From an uncultured Eubacteriales bacterium (lineage in GTDB: Bacteria > Bacillota > Clostridia > Oscillospirales > Acutalibacteraceae), in contig ONFG01000006.1 in assembly GCA_900317025.1 (NCBI GenBank), positions 1 through 53,529 of the forward strand: 53,529 bases of DNA, written 5' to 3'. A program made the translations under genes and the position numbers. This document shows positions 8,848 to 17,744 of the stretch, one piece after another; position 1 is the first letter of the stretch, and each line of letters begins with the position of its first letter. The notes under the pieces were generated by a model that saw only the letters and a program-made list of their open reading frames with translations, searched no databases and was not told the DNA's origin.

Positions 8848-8967
8848 GGAAAGGCTCCTTTGCTTTTAAAATTTCAGCTACCAAAGCATATGACGAGGAT
8901 GAGAATAATATTACAAAAATGAAGCTTTTAAAGCCATGAAATGAAGCTGTCACACTTCGGAAAAAGA

Positions 8968-8989
8968 ACCTCAGCAGAGGTCTTTTTTT
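8968..8989 (+). terminator. Orphan terminator-like hairpin
   Basis: ACCTC (8968-8972) pairs with GAGGT (8977-8981), followed by CTTTTTTT. The minus strand also gives a T-rich tail. No gene on the plus strand ends here, so it may end a small RNA or act in the leader of the DUF3794 gene. Confidence 0.45.
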
Positions 8990-9180
8990 GATGGGATACA
9001 TTTTATAATATTGAAATCGTGCGTCCGGTCGATTTTCACCACATCTAGTTATTTTGATATATAAATATCGTAAAGGAAGAAAAAACGCTCAAAAAACCTA
9101 AAAACGGCTTGCTTATGCCGTGCGTAAGAGTTTTTAAAAAGATTTTCTGATAATTCTTATTTGCAATTATAGATAAACAA

Positions 9181-9229
9181 TCACAATATATTGGGGCGTG
9201 ATTTGCAAAATCGGTACAATATCTAGTTT
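9181..9229 (+). promoter_or_regulatory. Distal pair of NrdR-like boxes upstream of nrdD
   Basis: Two 16-bp sites resemble the NrdR consensus acaCwATATATwGtgt: TCACAATATATTGGGG at 9181-9196 and GTACAATATCTAGTTT at 9214-9229. Their centres are 33 bp apart, about three helical turns, the spacing known for NrdR pairs. NrdR is the ATP/dATP-sensing repressor of ribonucleotide reductase genes. The pair lies about 70-110 bp upstream of the promoter. Confidence 0.65.
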
Positions 9230-9295
9230 TTTAAACAGATTATGTACAAAATTCACCAAAATTCGGAAATCTACGAAAAATCATGCTCTTCACCC

Positions 9296-9324
9296 TTGAC
9301 ATTGAAGCTCATATATTATATACT
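9296..9324 (+). promoter_or_regulatory. Sigma-A promoter of nrdD
   Basis: TTGACA (9296-9301), a 17-bp spacer and TATACT (9319-9324). Transcription should start near 9331, giving a leader of about 130 nt. Confidence 0.8.
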
Positions 9325-9364
9325 TAGTCTTGCTCACCCGATTACGGAGCACTATATATTGTAG
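9315..9364 (+). promoter_or_regulatory. Proximal NrdR-like box pair overlapping the nrdD promoter
   Basis: GCACTATATATTGTAG at 9349-9364 is a strong match to the NrdR box. A weaker one (about 11 of 16 positions) at 9315-9330 covers the -10 element. The centres are 34 bp apart. Binding here would block transcription start directly. Confidence 0.6.
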
Positions 9365-9463
9365 GTGTTTAAAAAAGTAACACAAAATGTAATGATTTCT
9401 ATTTATTATTGTTTGGGGTAAGCAAAGACTCATTCACATAATCTGCACAGGGGGTTTTTTCAA

Positions 9464-11809
9464 ATGATCACAACGATCGTAAAACGTGACGGCCGAACGG
9501 TCGCCTTTAATAAGGGAAAGATCGTTCAGGCTATTTTCAAGGCCGCTTCGGCGATCGGCGGAAAGGATATAGATGTTGCGGAAGAGCTTGCAGATCAAGT
9601 CGTAGAGTATCTTGAGAAGGAGCTTGGAAAGGACTGCGTCCCCGGCGTTGAGCACGTTCAGGACGTGGTTGAGAAGATCCTTATTGAGAATGGTCACGCG
9701 CGCACCGCGAAGGAGTATATCCTTTACAGAGCGGAACGCACAAGAATGCGCACGATGAACACGAAGCTCATGAAGATATATGAGAGCCTTACGTTCAAGT
9801 CGGCAAAGGACAGCGACATCAAGCGTGAGAACGCTAATATCGACGGCGACACCGCGATGGGTACGATGCTCAAATACGGCTCGGAGGGCGCAAAGCAGTT
9901 CTACGAGATGTATATTCTGAAGCCCGAGCACGCGAAGGCACACTCCGAGGGCGATATACATATCCACGACCTCGACTTCCTCACGCTCACGACAACGTGC
10001 TGCCAGATCGACATCGAGCGCCTTTTCAACGGCGGCTTCTGTACAGGCCACGGCTTTTTGAGAGAGCCGAACGACATCATCAGCTACAGCGCGCTTGCCT
10101 GCATCGCCATCCAGTCTAATCAGAACGACCAGCACGGCGGTCAGAGCATACCGAATTTCGACTACGGCATGGCAAAGGGCGTCGCTAAGACGTACCGCCG
10201 CATCTACCGCCAGAATCTCGCAAGAGGCGTAGAGCTTCTCTGCGACGAGGAAGACCCGAAGACAAAGGCGGAAGCTATCGCCGACAAGGCGGAGGAGATT
10301 ACAGGCAGGATCCCGCGCCTCGACGATGGTGAGGAATACCAGAAGGCTGAGCTTGAGCTTCTGACGGAAAGCTACGGTGAAAAGCTTGCCGGTAAACTCC
10401 AGCGCTTCGCTTACAAGCACGCTCAGAGCGAGACCGACAGGACCTGCTACCAAGCAATGGAGGCGCTCGTTCATAATCTCAACACGATGCACTCGAGAGC
10501 CGGCGCACAGATCCCGTTCAGCTCGATCAACTACGGCACCGACACCTCCCCCGAGGGCAGAATGGTAATAAAGAACGTCCTTCTTGCAACGGAGTCGGGG
10601 CTTGGCAACGGCGAAACGCCTATCTTCCCGATCCATATCTTCAAGGTAAAGGAAGGCACGAACTACAACCCCGACGACCCGAACTACGATCTCTTCAAGC
10701 TCGCTATGAAGGTCTCGGCAAAGAGGCTTTTCCCCAACTTCAGCTTTATAGATGCACCGTTTAACCTTTCCTACTATAAGGAAGGTCATCCCGAGACGGA
10801 ATGCGCATACATGGGCTGCCGCACAAGAGTTATCGCAAATATTCACGATCCGTCGAGAGAGATCGTTTACGGCAGAGGCAACCTTAGCTTCACGTCTGTA
10901 AATCTCCCCCGCCTCGCGATACTCAGCAACGGCAATATCGATTTCTTCTACGAGCAGCTCGACAGAATGATCGACCTCGTTATCGACCAGCTCCTCGCCC
11001 GCTTTGAGATCCAGGCAGGCAAGACGGTCCGCAACTTCCCGTTCCTCATGGGGCAGGGCGTGTGGATCGACTCGGAGAAGCTCGGTCCCGACGACAGCAT
11101 AAGAGAGGTGCTCAAGCACGGCACTCTCACGCTCGGCTTCATCGGCCTTGCGGAATGTCTTAAGGCGCTCATCGGCAAGCACCACGGCGAGAGCAAGGAA
11201 GCTCAGAATCTCGGTCTCGAGATCGTGGGCTACATGAGAAAGAGAATGGACGAGGCTTCAAAGAAGTATCAGCTCAACTTCTCGCTCATCGCAACTCCGG
11301 CTGAGGGTCTCAGCGGCAGATTCGTAAAAATGGACGCCAAGCGCTTCGGCGTTATCCCGGGCGTTACCGACAGAGACTACTACACCAACTCTTTCCACGT
11401 TCCCGTTTACTTCCCGATCAACGCATTCGAGAAGATCAGGATAGAGGCACCTTACCATGCGCTTACAAACGGCGGTCACATTTCGTATATCGAGCTTGAC
11501 GGCGATCCGCTGCAGAACCTCGACGCATTCGAGGCAGTCATCAGAACGATGAAGGAAAGCGGCATCGGCTACGGCTCGATCAATCACCCCGTTGACAGAG
11601 ACCCATGCTGCGGATACACCGGCATTATCGGCGATAGCTGCCCGCAGTGCGGCAGACACGAAGACGAGGAAGGCACGGGCTTTGAGAGGATTAGAAGGAT
11701 CACGGGATACCTCGTAGGCACCGTGGACCGCTTCAACAACGCAAAGAGAGCCGAAGAGCACGACAGAGTCAAGCACGACACCTCGATCGAAGGCGCAGAA
11801 CAGATCTGA
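9464..11809 (+). CDS. nrdD: Anaerobic (class III) ribonucleoside-triphosphate reductase
   Basis: A 781-residue glycyl-radical enzyme that reduces ribonucleoside triphosphates to deoxyribonucleotides without oxygen. Residues 1-95 are an ATP-cone (VVKRDGR-like start, then FNKGKIVQAI) for allosteric control. The catalytic barrel follows, with EGDIHIHDLD and DQHGGQSIPNFDYGMA. Near the C terminus are four zinc-binding cysteines (CCGYTG, then CPQCG) and the glycyl-radical loop RRITGYLVGTVDRFNNAK. ATG with AGGGGG upstream. The activating radical-SAM enzyme NrdG is not adjacent and must be encoded elsewhere. NrdR-like boxes upstream suggest repression when dATP is high. The terminator at 11823 follows. 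Confidence 0.97.
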   Translation: MITTIVKRDGRTVAFNKGKIVQAIFKAASAIGGKDIDVAEELADQVVEYLEKELGKDCVPGVEHVQDVVEKILIENGHARTAKEYILYRAERTRMRTMNTKLMKIYESLTFKSAKDSDIKRENANIDGDTAMGTMLKYGSEGAKQFYEMYILKPEHAKAHSEGDIHIHDLDFLTLTTTCCQIDIERLFNGGFCTGHGFLREPNDIISYSALACIAIQSNQNDQHGGQSIPNFDYGMAKGVAKTYRRIYRQNLARGVELLCDEEDPKTKAEAIADKAEEITGRIPRLDDGEEYQKAELELLTESYGEKLAGKLQRFAYKHAQSETDRTCYQAMEALVHNLNTMHSRAGAQIPFSSINYGTDTSPEGRMVIKNVLLATESGLGNGETPIFPIHIFKVKEGTNYNPDDPNYDLFKLAMKVSAKRLFPNFSFIDAPFNLSYYKEGHPETECAYMGCRTRVIANIHDPSREIVYGRGNLSFTSVNLPRLAILSNGNIDFFYEQLDRMIDLVIDQLLARFEIQAGKTVRNFPFLMGQGVWIDSEKLGPDDSIREVLKHGTLTLGFIGLAECLKALIGKHHGESKEAQNLGLEIVGYMRKRMDEASKKYQLNFSLIATPAEGLSGRFVKMDAKRFGVIPGVTDRDYYTNSFHVPVYFPINAFEKIRIEAPYHALTNGGHISYIELDGDPLQNLDAFEAVIRTMKESGIGYGSINHPVDRDPCCGYTGIIGDSCPQCGRHEDEEGTGFERIRRITGYLVGTVDRFNNAKRAEEHDRVKHDTSIEGAEQI

Positions 11810-11822
11810 ATACAATAAACAA

Positions 11823-11857
11823 CAGGGCAGCCCGAAAAGCTGCCCTGAATTCTTTTA
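11823..11857 (+). terminator. Terminator of nrdD
   Basis: A 9-bp stem (11823-11831 with 11839-11847, arms CAGGGCAGC and GCTGCCCTG) is followed by a T-rich tail. It may also serve the converging kinase gene. Confidence 0.85.
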
Positions 11858-11977
11858 TCGAAATACTATTTTACATTGTCTTATTTTTATTATAGACTGA
11901 TTGGATGGTACCCCATTGGCACACACCAACGGGCGCCTCCCGGTCTATGAGCATTAATTTGTGTCGTCTGCTATAAG

Positions 11978-12038
11978 AATGAATACTGTCGGACGTCTCC
12001 GTCGGAGACTCCACAATTATTCGTCTTTGATATTCATT
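11978..12038. repeat. 61-bp imperfect palindromic element
   Basis: Outer arms AATGAATA (11978-11985) and TATTCATT (12031-12038) enclose a second perfect hairpin, GTCTCC-gtc-GGAGAC (11995-12009). It lies between the converging nrdD and kinase genes and is not a typical terminator. It could be a small mobile palindromic repeat, but no second copy was found in this window. Confidence 0.4.
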
Positions 12039-12063
12039 ATTATCCAAAGTTATATTAATACGA

Positions 12064-14364
12064 TCAATTTAATTTTTTTACCGCTCCCGTGTCTACCCAG
12101 AGGACCGGGCGAACGCCGTTTACCGCCGTGGCGTCGCTGCCGTAGAAATCGATGTCTCCGCCGTAGTCGACGTTTGCAGCGTAATGCTTAGTGCAGCCGG
12201 GTGAACGCAGCCACCACCATGCGCAGCCGTTATTGAAAACGAACAGCCCCTTCTCTCTCGCCGTCGGAGCTACCTGCGCGGTACGAGACGGATCGTCGGG
12301 GAAATAGCGCTTCGCTTCGTCAAGGCTAAGCAGGAACACCTTATCCTTCGCGTCCAAGCCGCCGCTGACGGAATAAATCTCATTTTTTGGCGTTGTGCAG
12401 TCGACCTCATATACTCTTGAAAGGCTGCTTCCGAACGCCGCCTGAGCAAATTCGGTGTTCAGCCATTTTCTAAGCTCACTCTGGCGCCACGTTACAGCCA
12501 TGCTCCTCGAGTCGAAGCTTCTGGCGTCAATGCATCTCTTCGTAATGACCAGCGCCTTGCCGTCTTGTACGTCAAGCACCTGCCAAAGAAGCGGGTCTTT
12601 GCGGAACTTCGAATCCACAAAATACTCGCCAAAGCGGACTGTGTCGCCGACCTCTATATTCTCTGTATGGTCGTCACGCAGCGAAGACGAAGTTACACGG
12701 CGCGAAAGCGCGCTCAGGTCTTCGCCTTCAAGGAAAGATAGCGAAACGCGCACTACAGGGCGCAGACCTTCCACGGAGACTACTCTGTCGGCGCCGTAGC
12801 TGTCGACGTCGCCGCCGTAGTCAACGTCTGCGGCGTAGTTCTCGGTGCAGCCGCTTGAACGCAGCCACCACCACGCCATGCCGTCGGCGCTTGTAAAGAT
12901 CCCTTTTGAACGGGCAAGCGCCGTGGGCGCCGCGGTACGTTCTCTGTCGCTGCCAAAGAAGCGCTCCGCCTCTTCTATGCTCAGCAGGAATACCTTGTCG
13001 CTCGTCTTGCCGCCGTTGTTCGTGCGGAAGGTCACATTTTTATAGTTTACCAGCTCGGTATCAAGCACCATCTGCTTCTCGTCGTCGTCAAAAGCGGCGT
13101 TAAAGAAATCGTTATTGAGAAATCTGCGCGCCGCGGAGTCTTCCCACGAGATACAATCGGTCGAATCGGCAAACGCCATAGCGTCGACTGCCTTCTCGGT
13201 TATGAGAATGGCATTTTTGCCGTCGATAGAAAGCACCCGCCAACGGATCGGCGCGAGAGCTCCGCCCGGAGTTTCAGGATAAGCGCCGAACTCTATGGCA
13301 CATCCGCGTGTATCTACCCTTGCGCGGTGTGCTCTTAGCTGCTCGGATGCGGTATATGTGACGGGCTCCTCGGCAAGGATCGTCATGTCGGGATCGGTCA
13401 CTCTCGCCGCTGCAGCCAATGTCTTTCGCGCAGCGGTAAACTCAGATTCGCCTAGCTTAGAAAGATCCATAAGGAGCTCCAGCATATCATCGTAGCGGTC
13501 TTCCGCGGAGAACTCGCAGGCTTTCAGTATGATACTTGCTAAAGCGGGATCTGCGTTTTTCGGAGGACGAAGCTTCTCGCCCTTGTAGCGGCGGCTGTGA
13601 GCCGTTTCGGTGTCGTCGGTATCCTCGAAAGGATATAGCATATCGTTCGTCAGCCTGTAAAGACAAATGCCGAAGGAATAGATATCGGCCTGGTATGTAT
13701 AAACGGCGTCGATATCTGATTTGGCGCTATATACCTCGGGAGCGATATAGCCGGGAGTCCCCGCCATCGTGCGGGCAGAGTCGGACATCTTGGCTACATT
13801 AAAATCTCCGATCTTATAGGTGCCGTAGGCGTCGACAAAGAAGTTGTCTGGCTTGATGTCGCGGTGGATAACGCCACAGGCATGAGCCCCATTGAGCCCC
13901 TTGCCGATATCTGTCGCAAGCTTAATGATATTCTTGCGCGTAAAGTCAAACTGCTTTTTGTGGATAAGATCGACAACAGACGTTAAAAGCTCCATTCGCA
14001 GAAGCGAATAGTAGCCCTCGAATTTGCCATCGATGATAAGCTCTCTGATATCCTCGTCCTCGTAAAAGACGATATTCGGAAAGCGGCGAAGATCAAGCAT
14101 GATCTCCGCCTCGCTGTCGGCACGTGCCTTGCGCCGTTCTATATAGGCTCGCTTATCGTCTTCATTGATAAACTCTCTACCGTTTGCCGTAATGGGCTGG
14201 ATCTTGAGGGCTGCGGAATTGACGCGCCTCGACGAGCGCTTCGCTTCCACCTTGAAGACGCAGCTGTAAGCGCCGCTGCCAATCTTCTCTTTTATATACC
14301 AATGCTCCCAGAGCGGCTGCTGTATCTGTTCGAGTATCTTCTCGATAGTGTCGTTCATTTTCAT
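12064..14364 (-). CDS. Ser/Thr protein kinase with two C-terminal DUF6273 domains
   Basis: A 766-residue protein. Residues about 20-295 form a eukaryotic-type kinase: glycine loop IGSGAYSCVF, lysine in AALKI, catalytic HRDIKPDNFF, GDFN in place of DFG, and GTPGYIAPE in the activation loop. After a linker come two DUF6273-like domains (about 355-550 and 575-760), each ending in WWWLRS, a DYGGD segment and G(V/L)RPV. That layout recalls C-type-lectin/FGE-like folds. There is no membrane segment, so unlike PrkC the kinase and both domains should be cytosolic. ATG with GAGG eight bases upstream. It is last in an operon with a PP2C phosphatase, an ABC permease and a double-FHA ABC ATPase, which makes the FHA protein a likely substrate. 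GDFN is a deviation; the Asp that binds Mg is kept. Confidence 0.9.
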   Translation of the reverse strand: MKMNDTIEKILEQIQQPLWEHWYIKEKIGSGAYSCVFKVEAKRSSRRVNSAALKIQPITANGREFINEDDKRAYIERRKARADSEAEIMLDLRRFPNIVFYEDEDIRELIIDGKFEGYYSLLRMELLTSVVDLIHKKQFDFTRKNIIKLATDIGKGLNGAHACGVIHRDIKPDNFFVDAYGTYKIGDFNVAKMSDSARTMAGTPGYIAPEVYSAKSDIDAVYTYQADIYSFGICLYRLTNDMLYPFEDTDDTETAHSRRYKGEKLRPPKNADPALASIILKACEFSAEDRYDDMLELLMDLSKLGESEFTAARKTLAAAARVTDPDMTILAEEPVTYTASEQLRAHRARVDTRGCAIEFGAYPETPGGALAPIRWRVLSIDGKNAILITEKAVDAMAFADSTDCISWEDSAARRFLNNDFFNAAFDDDEKQMVLDTELVNYKNVTFRTNNGGKTSDKVFLLSIEEAERFFGSDRERTAAPTALARSKGIFTSADGMAWWWLRSSGCTENYAADVDYGGDVDSYGADRVVSVEGLRPVVRVSLSFLEGEDLSALSRRVTSSSLRDDHTENIEVGDTVRFGEYFVDSKFRKDPLLWQVLDVQDGKALVITKRCIDARSFDSRSMAVTWRQSELRKWLNTEFAQAAFGSSLSRVYEVDCTTPKNEIYSVSGGLDAKDKVFLLSLDEAKRYFPDDPSRTAQVAPTAREKGLFVFNNGCAWWWLRSPGCTKHYAANVDYGGDIDFYGSDATAVNGVRPVLWVDTGAVKKLN

Positions 14365-14378
14365 ATGAGCGCCTCGCC

Positions 14379-15236
14379 TTAAAAGCTGATAACTACACAG
14401 GTAACGTTGTCTACACCGCCGTTTTCGAGCGCCTGGTCAACGAGCGCATCGGCGGGGTTCTCAATCTTCTCGGAGAGTATGTCCGCGATCTCTTCGTCGC
14501 AACACATATCTGTCAGACCGTCGCTGCAAATGAGGATCGTCATCGTATCGGTCGGATACGTTCCCGTATGGACTGCCTGCGGACCCAAGCCGCGCTCGTC
14601 GATACCGAGGAAATTCGTGATACGGTGGCAGTCGGGGCTGTTCTTCGCCTGCTCCTCGGTGTAAATGTTCTCTTTGAACTTCTTCATCGCGAGCGTCTGA
14701 TCCTCAGTTATCTGCTTGAGCTTTTTATCCTTGTAGAAATAAATGCGACTGTCGCCGATATTGAAGATATTCACCTTTTCGTCGTCAATGATCGCCATTG
14801 CTAATGTACTTCCGCTCTGGAAGCCCTGCTGACGGCGCACCATCTCCCATATCTCGTTGTTCGCCTTGATGGCGTATTCGTTTACAACGCCGTGAAGCTC
14901 CTCCTGCTTCGCTTCACGAAGCTGAGCTTTGTAGAACTCTATAACGCCGGCGCTGATCTCAGACGCGTCGTCACCGAAGTCTTCTCCGCCCATGCCGTCA
15001 CATACGGCGAAAATACGGCGGCAGCACATATCAAGCTCTCCCGTGAATGCGTCTTCCTCTTCAAGTCGCATTCCAAACTCGTCGGCGTAGAAGTTGTCCT
15101 CGTTGCGCTCTCTGACGCAGCCTACACTCGTCGAAACGGAAACTCTGAGCCTGCGAGGCTGAGCTGCTTCCGCCTTTTCTTCCGGCTTTTCGTTCGAGTC
15201 GGTTTCTTTCTTTAAGTACTCTGTCAAATTATCCAT
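14379..15236 (-). CDS. PP2C-family Ser/Thr phosphatase
   Basis: A 285-residue metal-dependent phosphatase. A charged, proline-poor N-terminal tail of about 30 residues precedes the PP2C core: SVSTSVGCVRERNEDNF, AVCDGMGGEDFGDDAS, NIGDSRIYFYKDKKL, LICSDGLTDM and GGVDNVTCVVI, which supply the usual aspartates for two Mn/Mg ions. It has no membrane segment. It lies 14 nt upstream of the kinase and 13 nt downstream of the permease, so it is the natural partner that removes phosphates placed by that kinase, probably on the FHA-ABC protein. It differs from the shorter PrpC paralogue at 21785. Confidence 0.93.
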   Translation of the reverse strand: MDNLTEYLKKETDSNEKPEEKAEAAQPRRLRVSVSTSVGCVRERNEDNFYADEFGMRLEEEDAFTGELDMCCRRIFAVCDGMGGEDFGDDASEISAGVIEFYKAQLREAKQEELHGVVNEYAIKANNEIWEMVRRQQGFQSGSTLAMAIIDDEKVNIFNIGDSRIYFYKDKKLKQITEDQTLAMKKFKENIYTEEQAKNSPDCHRITNFLGIDERGLGPQAVHTGTYPTDTMTILICSDGLTDMCCDEEIADILSEKIENPADALVDQALENGGVDNVTCVVISF

Positions 15237-15249
15237 TTTCTACCCCCTC

Positions 15250-16083
15250 TTACGAATCACGGTTGCGGATCTTCAGACTCAGCGCGGAAATGATCGTACA
15301 CGTCGCTGCAATTATCATTATGCACCCCCACGATTTGATGAGGTTGTCGGAGGTCGCCTCATAAGCCGCCTCTGTTTCGAGACGCACAACGTTAGGGAAA
15401 ACAAGGCTGAGTTTCAGCGGCAACTCCTCGCTGTTAAGTTCGCCTATGCTTCCAAGCGCCGCCATGCCCCACTTGCTGTAGGTCACGTAGGCTATCTTTT
15501 CCGACCAGCCGCTCAGCTCAAACAGGACTCCGCTCATAACAAGCTGGAGGATCAGCACAAACGGCATCGCAGTCATCGCTGTGTTCGGATTAGGAGATAC
15601 GGACGATATCATGATGCCCATGATATCAGAGCCCCATATAACGAGAAACAGCGTTATGAAATATTCAAATACGGAATGTTCCAGAATTATGCCCTCTTCG
15701 GGGAAATCTATAAATACACAGCAGATACCGATGAGTATCACCGCCTGTATGAGGCAGACGGCAAAGTCAAACAGCACGTGTGACATAACATACGAGGTGA
15801 TGTGCAGACCGGAGCGATACTCGCTCGTTATCGTATCATGTTCCTTGCAGATGCCCTGAATGGAATTGAAGACGCCTATCCAGATGGCAGCCGAGATGAT
15901 CGCAAAAAAGCCCGACTTTGTCGACTCATACGTATCGAACATCTTGTCGCCGACTACCATACATACCAAAAGCGAGATCACCGCGGCAATTATAATGAAT
16001 TTCCAATCCTTCTGGTTCATGAAAAGACGGAAGTTCTTTTTTACATATACGATCGTTTGCTTTATACGCGAGGTCTTGTGCAA
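15250..16083 (-). CDS. ABC-2-type transporter permease
   Basis: A 277-residue membrane protein with about six hydrophobic segments, resembling the membrane half of ABCG/ABC-2 exporters (SAAIWIGVFNSIQGICKEHDTITSEYRSG is the typical NxxxxI-CEH-type stretch after the second membrane helix). The start is TTG at 16083 with GGAGGGG just upstream. It begins 2 nt after the stop of the double-FHA ATPase gene, so the two form one exporter. In eukaryotic-style ABCG proteins the ATPase and permease are fused; here they are separate. The cargo is unknown. No signal-peptide protein or lipoprotein is encoded in the operon to hint at it. Confidence 0.85.
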   Translation of the reverse strand: MHKTSRIKQTIVYVKKNFRLFMNQKDWKFIIIAAVISLLVCMVVGDKMFDTYESTKSGFFAIISAAIWIGVFNSIQGICKEHDTITSEYRSGLHITSYVMSHVLFDFAVCLIQAVILIGICCVFIDFPEEGIILEHSVFEYFITLFLVIWGSDIMGIMISSVSPNPNTAMTAMPFVLILQLVMSGVLFELSGWSEKIAYVTYSKWGMAALGSIGELNSEELPLKLSLVFPNVVRLETEAAYEATSDNLIKSWGCIMIIAATCTIISALSLKIRNRDS

Positions 16084-16085
16084 GA

Positions 16086-17642
16086 TCAGCCCCTCCTTGT
16101 GGTCTCGAACTTATCTATGAATTCATCTGCTCTGCCGTGGCCGCCCTCGTAATTGATCTCCATGACGATATCACTGAGCTTGCTCACGCCGAAAAACTTG
16201 TAAGCATTTTCTACATCGCCGTAGTATGCAAGCCTGCCGACTTCGTCGCGCTGGCTTTTTGCAAGGACGATCACTTTTGTGAACAGATGAGCCGCGTCAT
16301 CCGGCGAATGAGAGATCACCATGACTACTCCGCCGGAGTCTGTGCAGGAATGAAGGTTCGTCATGAGATCAACTCGGGTCGCGTAGTCCATGCCGGAATC
16401 CGGCTCGTCGAGCACGAAGACCTCTTGATCGCCGATCGCCTGAATAGCTACCTCTACTCTCTTTTTCTGACCGCCGCTGAGATTCTTTACAAGGTTTCCC
16501 GTAAGGCTTGTAAGCATGAGTCTCTGAATAACGCTGTCAACGCGCTGCTTTATCTCGGCGCTCGAATACTCGCCCGCAAGCTTGACGTTTGCGGCGTCCA
16601 TGATAGTATTGTAAACGGTATCGTTGTCTCTCGTTGTTGAGAACTGCGGAACAAGACCGATCTTATGCTTGAGCATACGGAAGTTTTTGTAGAGGTCGAG
16701 GTTGTCGAAAAGCACCTGACCCTCGACCTTGCCGGTACGCTTGATACTGCCCATGAGCGACTTTATGAAGGTCGTTTTGCCGGCGCCCGCTCCACCAAGT
16801 ATAAGGACGAAATCGCCCTGCTCGACGTCAAGGTTGATGTTTGACAGAAGCGTCTTCTTCGTAAACGAGTTGAACTTGCGAACCTTTACCTCGTCGATGT
16901 TGACCGACATTACGACGCTGCGGTTTTGACGCTCCGCCGGAAGGCTCTCTGCTTTGACCTCGTTGAAAATTATCTCCTGTCCAAGGAAGATAAGAGTCGT
17001 GTTGGCAATGTTTATCACGTCGAACGTGTTTAGCTGCGCCGACCCCTCCAGAAGCTGCCTGTTTACAGCCAGACCGTTGACGCTTCCGCAATCAGTGATG
17101 GTCCAGCCCTCCTCGGTATGGTTGAGAACGGCGTGTTCTCTCGATGCCATAAAGTCGGTGAGCGAGATGCCGCTTTGGACGCCTCTGCCAATCTTAACGG
17201 AGCTTTGACCCTCCAGCGAGAATCGGTCCCACGCTTCGTCGGCAGAAAACCTTGTACTGAAAATAATAATAACGGCGTCTGAACGGGGGTTTGTCAGATT
17301 ATCGCAGTCAATGCGCAGAACATCCCCATCCGATAAGCGGACAGCTCTAGATCCTCGCTCGTTGAGCTGCTCCAGCTTCGCGCCGTTATAAAAGGTGCCG
17401 TTTAAGCTGTTGTTGTCGCGGTAATAGTATACCCCTTCTACGTCTTCAAAGATGAATTCTCCGTGGTTTCTCGAAGCTATGCCGGAGTCGAGCCTGATGT
17501 CGGCGGTGCCGGTCTTGGACTCTCTGCCAAGGGTCATACTTCCGAGAAGTGAAACGAGCTTTATAGGACAGCCTCTTTCGATTATGAGAATGGTCGCCGG
17601 CTTCGGCGGCAAAGGCTTGTAATAGATCGTTTTGTTGTCCAT
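16086..17642 (-). CDS. Double FHA-domain ABC transporter ATP-binding protein (ABCG type)
   Basis: About 518 residues. Two forkhead-associated domains come first: one near 30-115 (LGRESKTGTADIRL, then ASRNHGEF, then NGTFYNG) and one near 150-225 (IGRGVQSGISL, then ASREHAVL, then SVNGLAVN). Both keep the Gly-Arg, Ser-x-x-His and Asn residues that bind phosphothreonine. An ABC ATPase follows, with Walker A GGAGAGKTTF, signature LSGGQKKRVE and Walker B VFVLDEPDSGMD. The design suggests an exporter controlled by Thr phosphorylation. ATG at 17642 was chosen, with GGGAG 11 nt upstream; TTG at 17660 and GTG at 17654 are also in frame but overlap that site. It is the first gene of the operon, behind a consensus promoter. 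Confidence 0.92.
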   Translation of the reverse strand: MDNKTIYYKPLPPKPATILIIERGCPIKLVSLLGSMTLGRESKTGTADIRLDSGIASRNHGEFIFEDVEGVYYYRDNNSLNGTFYNGAKLEQLNERGSRAVRLSDGDVLRIDCDNLTNPRSDAVIIIFSTRFSADEAWDRFSLEGQSSVKIGRGVQSGISLTDFMASREHAVLNHTEEGWTITDCGSVNGLAVNRQLLEGSAQLNTFDVINIANTTLIFLGQEIIFNEVKAESLPAERQNRSVVMSVNIDEVKVRKFNSFTKKTLLSNINLDVEQGDFVLILGGAGAGKTTFIKSLMGSIKRTGKVEGQVLFDNLDLYKNFRMLKHKIGLVPQFSTTRDNDTVYNTIMDAANVKLAGEYSSAEIKQRVDSVIQRLMLTSLTGNLVKNLSGGQKKRVEVAIQAIGDQEVFVLDEPDSGMDYATRVDLMTNLHSCTDSGGVVMVISHSPDDAAHLFTKVIVLAKSQRDEVGRLAYYGDVENAYKFFGVSKLSDIVMEINYEGGHGRADEFIDKFETTRRG

Positions 17643-17744
17643 GGTCTTGTTCACTCCCAACGAGACGGAGCTGACCTAATGCCAGCTGGAATTGTATAAA
17701 ACATATAAAATATTACGCATAATTCGATAAAATAAGCTACTATA

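Larger units (their letters stand above)
8848..9463. other. Long A/T-rich intergenic region between the DUF3794 gene and nrdD
   Basis: This 616-bp gap holds no convincing gene. It contains a small hairpin followed by seven T on the plus strand (8968-8989), a second hairpin with T-runs on the minus strand (9104-9121, arms ACGGC and GCCGT), and, nearer nrdD, the nrdD promoter and NrdR-like boxes listed separately. Short open frames in it have poor codon use and no ribosome binding site. Confidence 0.6.

Noticed and set aside
8792-9001. A 69-codon minus-strand frame upstream of the DUF3794 gene
   Set aside because: It overlaps the start of that gene in another frame, crosses a terminator-like hairpin and has no plausible family features.
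9434-11185. A 583-codon frame antisense to nrdD
   Set aside because: It mirrors the nrdD coding frame, has no ribosome binding site, and its product matches no family; nrdD itself is certain.
12144-12890. A possible diversity-generating retroelement, from the repeated lectin-like 88-bp segments in the kinase
   Set aside because: Differences between copies include many silent changes without adenine bias, both copies are within one gene, and no reverse transcriptase is in the window.
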